Source: Pempheris klunzingeri (Eukaryota; Chordata; Actinopteri; Acropomatiformes; Pempheridae). From it: 64,000 bases of DNA. The number at the start of each line of letters is the position of its first letter. The stretch's first letter is position 1. Made by a program: the position numbers and the translations under genes. The notes under the pieces were generated by a model that had not been told where the DNA came from, ran no database searches, and saw only the letters and a program-made list of their open reading frames with translations. Below, piece by piece: positions 32,201-43,500 of this stretch. The DNA lies in the NCBI RefSeq assembly GCF_042242105.1, contig NC_092013.1, positions 11,959,618 to 12,023,617 on the forward strand, read 5' to 3'.

Positions 32201-35200
32201 GAAATTGGATAATGTTAGTGAGGATGTAAAACCTGCTTCTACAGAAAAACCACCCTGCCGTGATTCACATGATGAGTTTGTTGGCAGTACAGAAGCAGAG
32301 GTAGATCCTGAGACAACACAACCAGAAGTGCCCGAAGCCACTAGTCCAATACAAACTAGTCTTGCAGAGGAAGTTGATATAGTAAAGAAAGAGACCCATT
32401 CCACTTGTAAAGCAGTAGCAGAGCCTGAGGGAGAGAAGAAACCTCAAGTTGGTAAAGTACAGATGCCTGTTGATGACACAAGTAATGAGCCAGTTTCACT
32501 TCAGAAAGAGCATAAAATAAAAGAAATGAAAAATAAAAAGGGCAAACAATCTCCTGCTCAGGTTGCTTCAGTTTCCATCATATCTACCTCTGGTTCTGAG
32601 AAACAAGCAACACGCAAGAGTGAGCGAATTGACAAAGAGAAACTGAAACGTGGATCATCCCCAAGAGCTGAATCAAAGTCCACAGGCAAATCTCCAATTC
32701 ATGGATCAGATCCTGATATGTTGGAGCAGAGCATATCAGTAGGCCGAGCCAGACGAAGAAATGTTAAATCTGTGTATGCCACCCCAGTTGAAGATGATGC
32801 GCCAGCTCGTTCTGGAAAGGAAATGACAGAGTCACCACGATCTGCACGAAAGCGAGGCACCGACAAAGATGCAACACAACAAAATGTTGAACAAGATCCA
32901 CCTGCTCCAACCCCTGTAACTAAACGCGGCCGCCCTCCCAAGAATCGCAGACAAGGTGATGAGAGCGCAACAGTTAAAGTCGAAAAACCAAAAATGGACA
33001 AAGACACAGATTCAAATGAATCAGAAAGTGGTGAACGAATTCCAAGAGTGTCAAAAGGGAAAACATCCCCGCATGGCACAAAGAGTTCATCGAATCAGAT
33101 GTCCACAGTCCTAGGATCTGGATCAACAAGGAAGGGGGAAAAAACTGAGGTGGCTGAAGATGACTATCAGGAAATGGATTTCGTTGATGAAGATTCCTTG
33201 GCTGTGCAAGATTCATCAAGCTCATGTAAAGAAGATTCATCAATAAAAGTTGACCAAAAGAAAGAGGAGAAAGACAAACAAGGAAGAGAATTTGGCAGAG
33301 ATAAAGATGCTGTACATGAAAAGGCTTGTGAGGGTAAATCAAATGGGAAAGAGACAGATTCCCCAGTTGCGGAAGAGAAACCCACCTCAGAGAGAGAAAG
33401 GGTTGTTAGAGGAAAAAACAAGTTGACAAGGAATCCTAAGTCTCCTGTGCTCAAGAACCTCAAAATCAGACTTAATGTCACTGAGGTAAAAGATCTTCTC
33501 CAGTTAGGGGATGACGAGCTTGGGAATCAAGAGGATTCTTCAAAAAAGTTGAGACCTGGTGACCACAGTGAAAATGTTTCAAAGTGCACTAATGCTAACA
33601 GAGGAGAATCCAACAATGAAGAAAAGGAAAATGCCACTTTGGAAAGAAAAGAGCTGGATACACCAATTAACTTAATTTCACAGGAGATGGAATTGGAGCA
33701 GGCAGTAGAGAACATTGCTAAACTCACAGATCCAGCTTTTCCAGCAGAACCACAGACACCACCTGTCCCACATACAGATGTAAAAAGTGACCCAGAGGAA
33801 GAAAAACCCTCTAATCCTGCCAGTGAGACAGAACTCATGGCTGCTATTGACTCAATAACTGCTGAGGAAGCAAGTGTATCTTTAACCCAAGTGCCTCCAC
33901 AAAGTACAGATGTAGCTTCAGAAGCTGAGATGCAAGACTTCATTCAGCCTACCAAGGAAGATGGACCTGAAACCAATACACCTGCCATACAGGGGGAGCC
34001 TGTCTTCCCAGCCACACCAAAAAAGGGCACCAAGGGAAGACCTAAAACACCCAAACGTCCTAAAGGCCAAAAGCAAGTAAGAAAAGATGTAAAGGAAGGA
34101 CATTCAGTAAGTGAGGAACTGACAGCTCCTTTAGCAGATTCTACAGCTTCCAGTGTAAAGATTATTCCTGAAACGACTCCATCAGCAGCAACTGCTGCTG
34201 TTATCACTCCTACTACTTGGAAGCCAGAACCTGAGCCTTCAGCTGTCAAGGCTACAGATGTAAGCGCAGAGTCAGAGTCCTCTCCTGAAGCACACATTCA
34301 ACATCTCAAATCTGTAAACCCCCAGTCCAAGAGTCCAATATGCCCAAAGCCTCAGCAGGTGCCCCCTGAGTGCATCTCACCATCTCTGTCTCCACTAGCT
34401 AACAGGCCAAATATTAGACCCATTCAGACAGCTAGAATTCCTGTTTCCCCACCAGATTGGCGCCACCAAGCTAAAGACACAGGAGTCTCCTCTTCATCTG
34501 TCATGCCATTGACATCCAAGGAAAACCAGCCTTTACCCTCAGACCCTGAAAACATGGATATTGATCATGGCACAAGTGACTTGAGACAGATTCTAATGAA
34601 ACACAAAAATATTTCACTTTCAGGCAGTAGTTCTATTCCTAGTAACCTTCTCACTCTGCGAGAACAAAACCCCTCTGAGACTCCATCTGCTGTGCCAAAT
34701 AAGTCGCCACTACCAGATAGTAGAATGCCAGCTCACCCAGCCCCACCAATTGTTCGACCTCCAGCCTCACTACCATCTCCTGAGACAAAGTCTGTGATCT
34801 CTGTGATTGCATCCACTGCAACGTCTGTTATCAGCCGTGTTTGCAACCCTCCTGAGCCCGAGGACAAAGTAAACATGAACATTGCAAATCCTTGTGTGGA
34901 CATGGCTGTACCCAAACCAACCTATAGGTCTAGCAAAGACGATACTGGATCATACCATGGACCATCTATTGGTGATGAAGGTGGAAGTGCTGGACGCTTC
35001 ATTGTTGAGAGCCCCACTCTTGGTACAGGATCCTGCTCAGGTCTGAGAGTAAATACATCTGAAGGAGTGGTGGTGTTGAGCCACTCAGGCCAGAAAACAG
35101 AGGGACCGCAGAGGATTAGTGCAAAGATAAGTCAGATCCCACAAGCAACAGCAGGGGACATGGAATCTCAGCAGTTAGTCTCCATGCCTCAGATAAAACA

Positions 35201-38200
35201 GGAAATGTATAGCCATTCTCATTCAGGACTTCAGAAGGGGCCTTCATCGCAGACGGATCATGTGCATCCTGGCAAGATGCAGTCAACTTTGTCCTCTATT
35301 AAACAAGAAGCCACTGGTTTGGAAAAGATGGAATCCACCTACCAGTCTGGACCTCAAGGAGTAGTGAAGCGTCTCACGCAGGGCAACCAGCAAGTAATGA
35401 GTTACCATCAAGAGTATATGCCAATGAAACATCAAAAGAAAATGGAAAGTGCTGATCCTCACAGTACAGATGGAGCTAAACCACCTTGGACCTCTGCTAT
35501 AAGTCCTGCGATAAGCCCCCATTTGCCCTCTCCACCTGGCAACCATGTAGGTTTTGTTACAGCGGGTGGTGACAGAGCTCCCTCGCATATCAGCGGGGTG
35601 AAACAGGAACCACGATCACCTCGTAAGTCAGGTCATCCACACTCTCCATTTACCAAAGTGTCCTCACCCATTGGGTCCTCTTCACCCAAGGGCATACCAG
35701 TGATGTTGTCCACTGGCCTTCCCGCCATGCAGCAGTTTATTACTGGTGTACATCATCCAGAGCAGTCCGTCATCATGCCACCTCACAGTGTTCCTGGAGG
35801 CTTGGGACGGATGTCTCCTCATCGTGTTACCCAATCAATTCCAGTGGGGCATCTCGTCCAGGGAGATGTTCGGGTTAATACTCCACCTCTCTCTGTGATG
35901 AGCTATGGGATGCACAGTGAGTCTCTTGCCTCTCCCTGGTCTGGTCCCATGCAGACACGGCCCACCTCACCCCAGGCTGTTGGCAGGGACAAGGTTCTCA
36001 AGGTAAATCCTGGTTCTTTGAGGAGTCACGAGGGGGAGCAGGATGAAGCCAGACGCTTCCACCAGGCTCAAGGAAGACAATCTGCCACGCCTCTAAAACC
36101 AGAGACTATGCAGTCAGATCCTCGCGGGCCTTTGCGGAATAGTGTCCCGCTAGAAACATACATGGCACAAAGAGAGATGCGTGTGCTCTTGCACCAGCAG
36201 GGAGAGCGCATGGCCACCGAACCTCATACTGGACACATTCAAGAGACACTTCCCCCCTCTTCAGCACCCTCCAGCCTACCCATATCCCTGTCTCCAAGAG
36301 CACACGTTTTATCTAAAGGTGTGTCTGAGAAGGATATAGCAAAGTCATTAGAGGCTAAGAGGCCACATTCCCCTCTTCCTAAAGATGGATTGATGGGGAT
36401 CCGACAATCTGGGCAAGCAATGGCGTCTCCCCAGAGAGTTCAGCTAATAACACCTGGACCTAGTAGCTCATTTCCAGAGTACTCTGGGATGTACTCGAAC
36501 CCAAGAGGCATCCATTCTCAAATACCAGAGACGTCTCCTGTTGGACTTAACCAGCCACCACTGAGTGTCACACCAACCATGGTGAGTTCACTGCTTCTAA
36601 CACTCCGGTTTATTAGATACACTTAGCTAAATCTAATGCAGTGTAAAGGAAAAGCCCTATAATAAATCCTCCCTTCATGAAGGTCTTTGTTGAAACTGTT
36701 TTAAGAGAGGTGTTGATTCAACTGTGTGGTCAAGTGCTGTTTAATTTTCCTAATATTCAGTCTAACCCTCATAATAAACTGGCCAACTGAGTGTAGATGC
36801 AAACATGGATCTTCATTTCACAGAAACTGTTCATGAGACAATACACTATTCTCTCCCATCCTCAGGGTGCAGACCTCCAGGCAAAACCAGATGGCAAGAT
36901 GACGCAGCCTGTTAATATGGTGCAGCTGCTCACGGTAAGACGAACCTCATCACAGCAGTTAAAATTGTGTTAAGGGTCGTTGGTCTGAACAAGAGTTGAC
37001 TTTATGTGACACACTCCTCCTTTTGTTTTGCCTCATATTTGAACAGAAATACCCTATTGTGTGGCAAGGCCTGCTGGCACTGAAGAATGACACAGCTGCA
37101 GTCCAGTTGCATTTTGTCTGTGGCAACAAAGCTTTGGCTCATCGATCACTGCCTCTACAAGAAGGAGGCGCACTGCTTAGGATTGTCCAGAGAATGAGGC
37201 TGGAGGCTTCACAATTGGAGAGTGTAGCTAGAAGAATGACGGTACGTGTCTTGTGTTTTGCTCCTGTTGACTGATTTTTCTGTTTCATTAAATTGCTGCT
37301 AACAACACTTCTCTTCTTTCCCTCTACAGGGCGACAGTGACTTCTGTCTTCTCCTCGCTCTGCCATGTGGACGAGATCAAGACGATGTCCTAAACCAAAC
37401 TCAAGCTCTTAAGGCTGCTTTTATCAACTACTTGCAGACAAAGTTGGCTGCAGGTATCATCAATATCCCCAACCCAGGTTCCAATCAGGTAAGACATGAC
37501 TACTTATATGTGTGAAGCGTTTTCCTAAAACCATTATTTTTGGTTTTTAAAGATTAATAATTTGATTGCGGATGCGCCTCAAAGCTGTGCTTTGCTGTGA
37601 GTGCCTGAATGATTTATTTCTGTTGGCAACATGCTTGTACCAATGGTGTGTGAATATGAACGTAATATTAAGGCAGTTTGAGTGGTCACAAAAAATTTAA
37701 AAGGTGTGCTATCCATTTTCCACTTACCACTGATTAATCTAGAGAAAATAATCATAACTGACATTCAGATTGGCCCCTGATTATCTGCCCCTTTTTGTAT
37801 TTTAATTAACAGATTTCAGGGTGTCTGTTTCCTTAATTTTAAGTGACATTGAAAGAGGGCACACAGTGGTTCCGCTATGAGGCTAAAATATAGTGCAGGT
37901 TTATAAGACTTAAAAATATCTGACCTAATTTTAAGTACACAATAAGTGACTAATTTTCGCAGTGTAGCAGTTTACACTGGCTCAGCCTGAGGTGAAGCTA
38001 AAACTACCCTGAAGTGGGGAGGGCTTTGTTTCCATAGCAACAGGCTAAGTCACTTAAGTGAAATAAGTCTGGTTTAATCTTGCTTCATAAAACATCCCTC
38101 TGGTACCAAAGCGGTTTCTTTTCTGTTACCTCACATGCCTAATTGATGCCTAATTGATGCCTTCTTTGTCTTCCCAGCCGGCCTATGTGCTACAGATTTT

Positions 38201-38309
38201 CCCACCATGCGAGTTTTCAGAGAGCCACCTCTCCCAGCTCGCCCCAGACCTTCTCAACAGGATCTCCAGCATCTCGCCACACCTCATGATTGTCATCACC
38301 TCTGTGTAA
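20275..38309 (+). CDS. spen: Spen (SHARP/MINT), four-RRM and SPOC transcriptional repressor
   Basis: Spen is a nuclear co-repressor that recruits SMRT/NCoR-HDAC to nuclear receptors and RBPJ; in mammals it binds Xist. Fifteen coding exons join in phase: 20275-20357, 21635-21949, 26114-26590, 26793-26947, 27526-27726, 27897-28048, 28138-28263, 28366-28479, 28570-28683, 28771-28871, 29186-36581, 36866-36934, 37047-37241, 37330-37488 and 38178-38309, giving 3262 residues against 3664 in human. RRM1 (about 6-82, RHLWVGNLPENVREEK) is followed by an RS-rich linker, RRM2 (about 330-406), RRM3 (about 432-507) and RRM4 (about 513-587). A low-complexity Lys/Glu/Ser region fills the 7.4 kb exon, with a conserved RBPJ-interaction block (about 2564-2600, RVNTSEGVVVLSHSGQKTEG). 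The SPOC domain is at about 3097-3262. The start MVRETRHLWVGNLPENV is essentially identical to human. Confidence 0.97.
24306..25565. mobile_element. Non-autonomous hAT-like element in spen intron 2
   Basis: The terminal inverted repeats TAGAGATGCACCGAT (24306-24320) and ATCGGTGCATCCCTA (right end 25565) match the TAGRGATGCACCGAT ends common in vertebrate hAT elements. Flanking 8-mers GCATTTAC (24298-24305) and GTATTGAC (25566-25573) agree at six of eight positions, as expected of an aged 8-bp hAT target duplication. The 1.26 kb interior has no transposase-like frame, so this is a non-autonomous derivative. Confidence 0.75.
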
Positions 38310-39350
38310 CCTTCTGACCCGCTGGGAACCGTCCCATCGATGGATGTTCTCGCTGATGAGCCTCAGGAAACCAGAGGAATAGTTTGTTTTTTTTCCTGGA
38401 CACAATGGGAATGTGTAGGATGTACCCTATCAACTCTTTTTGCTTTTTTCCATCGATATTTTTATTTTTTTGCTTTTGTCACTCTGGTGTTTTTGTCCTC
38501 CTCAAAAAACTCAGGGATGGACCAAACCAGAATCAGTCTTATTTGACCATTTCTCTGCTGTATTTCTATTTATTGGAGTTTTATTTTAATGTTCGGAGAT
38601 GCTCTGAAGAAAAAAAATCAGGATGTTTGAACAAGAATTAGTGACTTATCTGGGTGGCCTTTTTTCTTTCATCTGTCTTTTATTGATTGTCATATTCATT
38701 TCTTCACCAGAGAGGATCATAGAAGCTGTTGTACTGCAATGGCTAAAGACATTTCAACGTGTAATTTTAAACAATTATGTACAGACTTCCTCCCCCAGGC
38801 TTTCTTTAGAGGAGGAAGAACAACCTGTAAAAGTATGGAGACCCTGTAGAGGACCACGTTCGTTTAACAGTTCCTTTAATTCCACCAGCTCTGCTCATTT
38901 TCTCACACTACTGAAGCAGTTACACCTCCGGCACCTGCCTTTTGCATTGAACGAGCTACAGTATGATTTGGGAGTTTTTGAATACAGGACTTTGTAAATA
39001 TTTTAAATATTTAAACTTTGACAATGGAACTTGGAGAACTTGACAGAAATTTGAACTCTGGGACATGCCAGAAATGCAGGGTGTGGAAATTTAGATGGAT
39101 ATCCTTGATTTTTGGGTGTAAATACTTGTAACACAAGAAGGTTGGCAAACTCTCACGAGGAGTCTGCTGATGGCACTTCATATTTTGTAACTCAAATAAA
39201 ACAAACTCCAGAAAACTTGAATATTTAAGATATAATCCTTTTATTTTTTTATATCATGTGTTATTTGGCAAGAATGTTCATTTTTAATGAGCTAAACTTT
39301 CATGTCTGACTTCACTAATTTTAATATTCAGGACCTGGAATTTAATAAAA
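38310..39350 (+). other. 3' UTR of spen
   Basis: The stretch after the spen stop has no convincing coding signal. Canonical AATAAA signals lie at 39195-39200 and 39344-39349, predicting a 3' UTR of about 0.9-1.05 kb. The open frame at 38623-38997 within it has no family features and is treated as chance. Confidence 0.6.
39195..39349 (+). terminator. Polyadenylation signals of spen
   Basis: Two AATAAA hexamers (39195-39200 and 39344-39349) end the plausible spen 3' UTR before the convergent prkar2a gene. Confidence 0.6.
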
Positions 39351-39602
39351 ACAAGGTTACACAAACTTCGTACCATACAACAAAGGCTTCAGTAAACAGA
39401 CAGGGTTGTTAATAGTCTGCTGAGTGCTAATGGGAAATATTAAAACATTTTATCATTAAATCAAGTGGTGATTGACCAGCACACTAACAGCAAATTATAC
39501 AACATTTTGCATATAATTTGAAAACAGAAGTGGCAGTGGAGTTATACCTCAGTTGTGAAAGTGTCACATTCATATATAAAAACAACTGCGTGGCTGTTTT
39601 TG

Positions 39603-39825
39603 ATGTGGGGCTGTAACCAACAGTCATTTTCATTGTCTATTATTTTCTGGAATTGATTTGTAGTATGGTCTAGAAAAATGTCAAGAGGTTCTCAAGATGA
39701 TCCCCTTACATGCTTTTATTTGTCCAACTACATTCAATTTACTGTCAGAGGAGTAAAGAAACCAGAAAATACTCAAATTTAAAAAGCTTGAATAAGAGAA
39801 TTTTGACTTTTCATTTTTGGTAGAA
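39603..39825 (+). mobile_element. Truncated hAT-type MITE, family D copy 1
   Basis: It starts GGGGCTGTAACCAACAGTCA then TTTTCATTGTCTATTATTTT, a diverged form of the common fish end TAGGGCTGCAACTAACGATT. TTTACTGTCAGAGGAGTAAA and AAACCAGAAAATACTCAAAT continue the family body. The right terminal repeat is missing. A second, more complete copy lies inverted at 53.8-54.1 kb. Confidence 0.65.
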
Positions 39826-39849
39826 AATAGAACAAGGGGAAATGCCACA

Positions 39850-40210
39850 GATAATACATATATGCATTATCACTACATATGTGGTATGATGTCGTTACGG
39901 CTCCAGGGGGAGCTGTTGGAAATCTGATGGTTGTAGGTCAAGACTACAAGTTTGAAAATGAAAAAGAATTTGGTGTTGAGTTAGAAAGATGTGAATTTAC
40001 CAAACCTCTGTATCCTGCTCCTCATCTCAGCTTTAGGCAACATTAGCCGCTACTAACATTACACATCTGAAGCTCCAACTATGTTGTCAGGTGTCCAGTT
40101 GCATTGTGGGTAATGTAGTTGTCAGATTTTTGAACAAGACGAATATGTCCACTGTGAGTCCCGCAGTGTTATAGAAGTACAGAGCTAAATCAGTGGAGTG
40201 CTTTATTACA
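39850..40210 (+). mobile_element. Repeat family B copy 2
   Basis: It shares GGCTCCAGGGGGAGCTGTTG, GGAAATCTGATGG, GAATTTACCAAACCTCTGTA and a right end CAGTGGAGTGCTTTATTACA with the copy in fblim1 intron 1. It lies between the convergent spen and prkar2a genes. Its right end contains TTTATT, an AATAAA on the minus strand. Confidence 0.55.
40202..40207 (-). terminator. Candidate polyadenylation signal of prkar2a
   Basis: TTTATT on the plus strand reads AATAAA on the minus strand. It is the first canonical signal (about 360 bases) after the prkar2a stop codon. It falls within repeat family B copy 2, so the element may have supplied it. Confidence 0.4.
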
Positions 40211-40566
40211 CCTAATGAGTGACCGATCAGACCGGCAGATGTATTGACTTGTCATGATAAGAAAAGCTCAGGAGTTACTAATAATATTGATGATGGCGCA
40301 GTTCCACCCAGTTGGTCATCTGTGGTTCTGCCAGTGAGGCTGCATGAACACAAGGACCTCAAAACTGAAGCAGCTAAATAAAATGTAGTCATTAATTTTA
40401 GTATTTACACCTGTGATTTTCCTACTGTGATGTCAAAATATCCTGTTCCTTATATAAAAAGGAACAACACATGAAACACATTTTACTGAATAGAAAACAG
40501 AAGACTGAGTGTTACATTTACATGCATTGTCACTATGTTGGACTTAATTACTTTTTTTTTTGACTA

Positions 40567-43500
40567 CTAGTGTTTTAAATCTACACTGGAGCCAAACAGT
40601 GCAACCAGCTGGTCTTCATACTGGGAAATGTTCCTCATCATGATGTCCATACAGGGTCCCAGCAGACGCTCAAAAGCCTGGATGTCAATTACTGAAAGAA
40701 ATGGAAAGTAAATAAGGATTGTGACATCCAATTGCAGGGTCTAATTTCCTGTCTAACAGATGGACGCCGCAGCTTCCAAAGAGGAAAACAAACGAGAGAA
40801 ACGGTTTAAAAAACAGTAAAACAACTGGAACACAAGACATTTTTCATTGAAGGAAATGTTTGTTTGTTAAACAGGCAGCCTGGAGTTCCACAGCGTACAT
40901 TTAAATCATTATTAGTGTCCGCTACAAACTCAGTGTTTCAATATCTAAACTTTTGTTGAAGAGGGTGGACATGATGTTAAACAGGAAACTGTGACGACTG
41001 TGACATTTAAGGTGATACACCGCAGTGAATAGGGTAAAAATGTTAACTAATAGGTATTAACAATTTCCCCAGTGGGTAACTTACACTAAGAATTAGTTTT
41101 TGTATTACAAATTTTCTTTTTACAAATTTTTAAAATTTTTCTAAATATGCGAAGGAGGTATTATCATGCCATGTGCTACTTGACATCCATTTCCATAAAT
41201 CAGACAGTGCTGTCAACAGACATAAAAAATATATTTTTGCCATGTTTTTAGGAAAGAAAATGCTATTTAAGTCAGGCTGTGAATCATCATCATCTGTGAA
41301 ACCCCTCAGTAAAAACCTTGAGAACATATATAGGAATAAAACTGTATGCAAGCGCTGCTGAAGTGGAGATTTCTGGCTCAGTGTTAGAGGAAAAACTTTA
41401 AAGATATGAACGTAGATAAAAATACAGATAGAGAAAGTCTAGTAAAATAAACATTTTCTTTCCACGAGTGTGAAAGAATAGTTTTTTTCTGTAGTGTCTC
41501 ACCGTAAATTATGAGGATCAGTGGATCATCACAGAGAAACAGCAGGAATCGAGATAAATATATGAATGCGTCCAATCTGCCTCTGTCAAAATTTGAATTA
41601 CTTACTCCTTTGAAAAACGTACAGCTTTAGTCTTTGAAATTGTAAATCAAAGAAATTATCGGATTCTTTAAGTTTCGCCATTCATTTCTTTTAAACCCTT
41701 TCATCTTATAATAAATTAATAAATTGTGTTTTAATTATTAGGCCAAATATGCATTGCCTTTTTTTTAATTTTTTTTTTTTACTGTATTTTATTTCAAAGG
41801 TTGCATGACTACAAATAAGCAAAACTGAAAACTGTAATAATCCACTTTACATCCTTAGCACTGCCACTTTGTTTCCAATGATTTCACTGTGTAAACTTGG
41901 AATCTGTGTGCAACGTAGAAAAATATTTTTTAAAGTTGATAATATTAATGAAGTTACTGTGAATCTGTAGACACACGATTTGATGCTGCTGCTGTTTAAT
42001 GGAGTCGAAGACAGAAAAGGAGCTCTACACTTGTTACTACATTTGTGTGCTCAGTGTGAGACTGTCTGACAGAAGATGTTTTAAGATAAAAGTCATATTT
42101 CGTCTCATGAGTCCGTCTGAATATTGCTTCCAGTGGAGGTTTGATTTGTTAACAGGAGCGCCTGATAAAACGGACACTGGCTGTTTACAGGTTATGAGTT
42201 ATTGCGTTTGGTCTCGTGTAGACCCGCTGCACCACCTGTCCAGTATCAAGCTGATATCTTTTAACAGAGAGCTAAAATGAATGTGCAGTTTCTCCTGAAA
42301 CAAAGGAATGTTGGTGTCTTAAACATACCTAAACATTTGGTTTCTCCCACAGCATAAACTGATGCTGCACGAGGTTTGTTGGTGACCAGGGCCAGCTCTC
42401 CGAAATACTGTCCTCTGGAGCAACGAGCCACCTCAACCTCTGCGTTATCCTGCTGGCCGGCCTTCGTCTGTAACAGACCCAGAGTAACTGTCAGTCCTGC
42501 AGTCATTCACTACATTAACATCACACATTACTTAACACACAGTATATACACATTACATGTACCTAATGACACAAAATAGAGTGGACGGTGTACATACTTT
42601 GCTTTTTATCATTATCTTCACCTCTCCTGATTCCACAATGTAGAAACAGTCGGCCTTCTCCCCCTGCAAGCAGCAGACGTAGCACATTCAGTCAGTCTAG
42701 TTCATTCGCAGGCAGACAGAGACACAGATACAAATGTCTCAACCGCACCTGCTTTATTAAGCGCTCTCCGTCTTTGAACATTCGTGCTCCCAAAACGTCG
42801 ACAATCTTCATCCTCTCAGAGAGCTGAACCAGATGAAAGCAAAAGAAAGTGAAGCAGGATGACACAACAGTTAATCTGCTGACAGAGTGTGACGTCGCTA
42901 AATATCCACCTATTCCACCATTATTGTGTTTATGTGGAGTTTGTGTTTCTCATACAAACCTCGAGAGACTTCAGAAGAGGAACACACTCGATGAAGGACT
43001 CATACATCCTCCTCTTCTTCGCATTATTTCTAACTATCAGTCTGTGAAATGTGGCTCGATCCTGAAAGCAAAAACAACATTTAGTTTAGTATTTAGTAGT
43101 ATTATTTAGTAAGTCTTAAATCTTAGCTTCAATTCCACTTTTATTTAATTAGTATATTTAAATTTATTTCAGCTTTCAGAGTGGACTTAGAGAGTTTATA
43201 TTACTTTATCTGTCAGAGTGTCTATTTGCATCCGGGTGCAAATAGCCAGACGGCCGCTATCCTGCTATTTACATCCAGTAACACAGTATGAAGAAAATTC
43301 CTATAGTGGGTGTGGGCGCTGAATTGTTTAGGAATAGGCCTTAGGGATTCAAGTCCTGTGTGAGAACAGCTGTCAAAATTTTAGATTATTTAAAAGATAC
43401 ATTTTAAAAGATTGTTCATTTAATGTATTTATTTGTAGACTTAACTTATGTATTTGAGTTTTATTATCATCAGTTTTCAGTCATAGTTCGGTTAAATTTA

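Noticed and set aside
29613-35588. Many minus-strand and alternate-frame open frames inside the large spen exon
   Set aside because: They are shadows of the 2465-codon spen exon, as shown by their Ser/Leu-rich reverse-complement composition.
38623-38997. 124-residue open frame in the spen 3' UTR
   Set aside because: It lies after a valid spen stop and before its polyadenylation signals, and it has no family resemblance. The hydrophobic stretch is explained by T-rich DNA.
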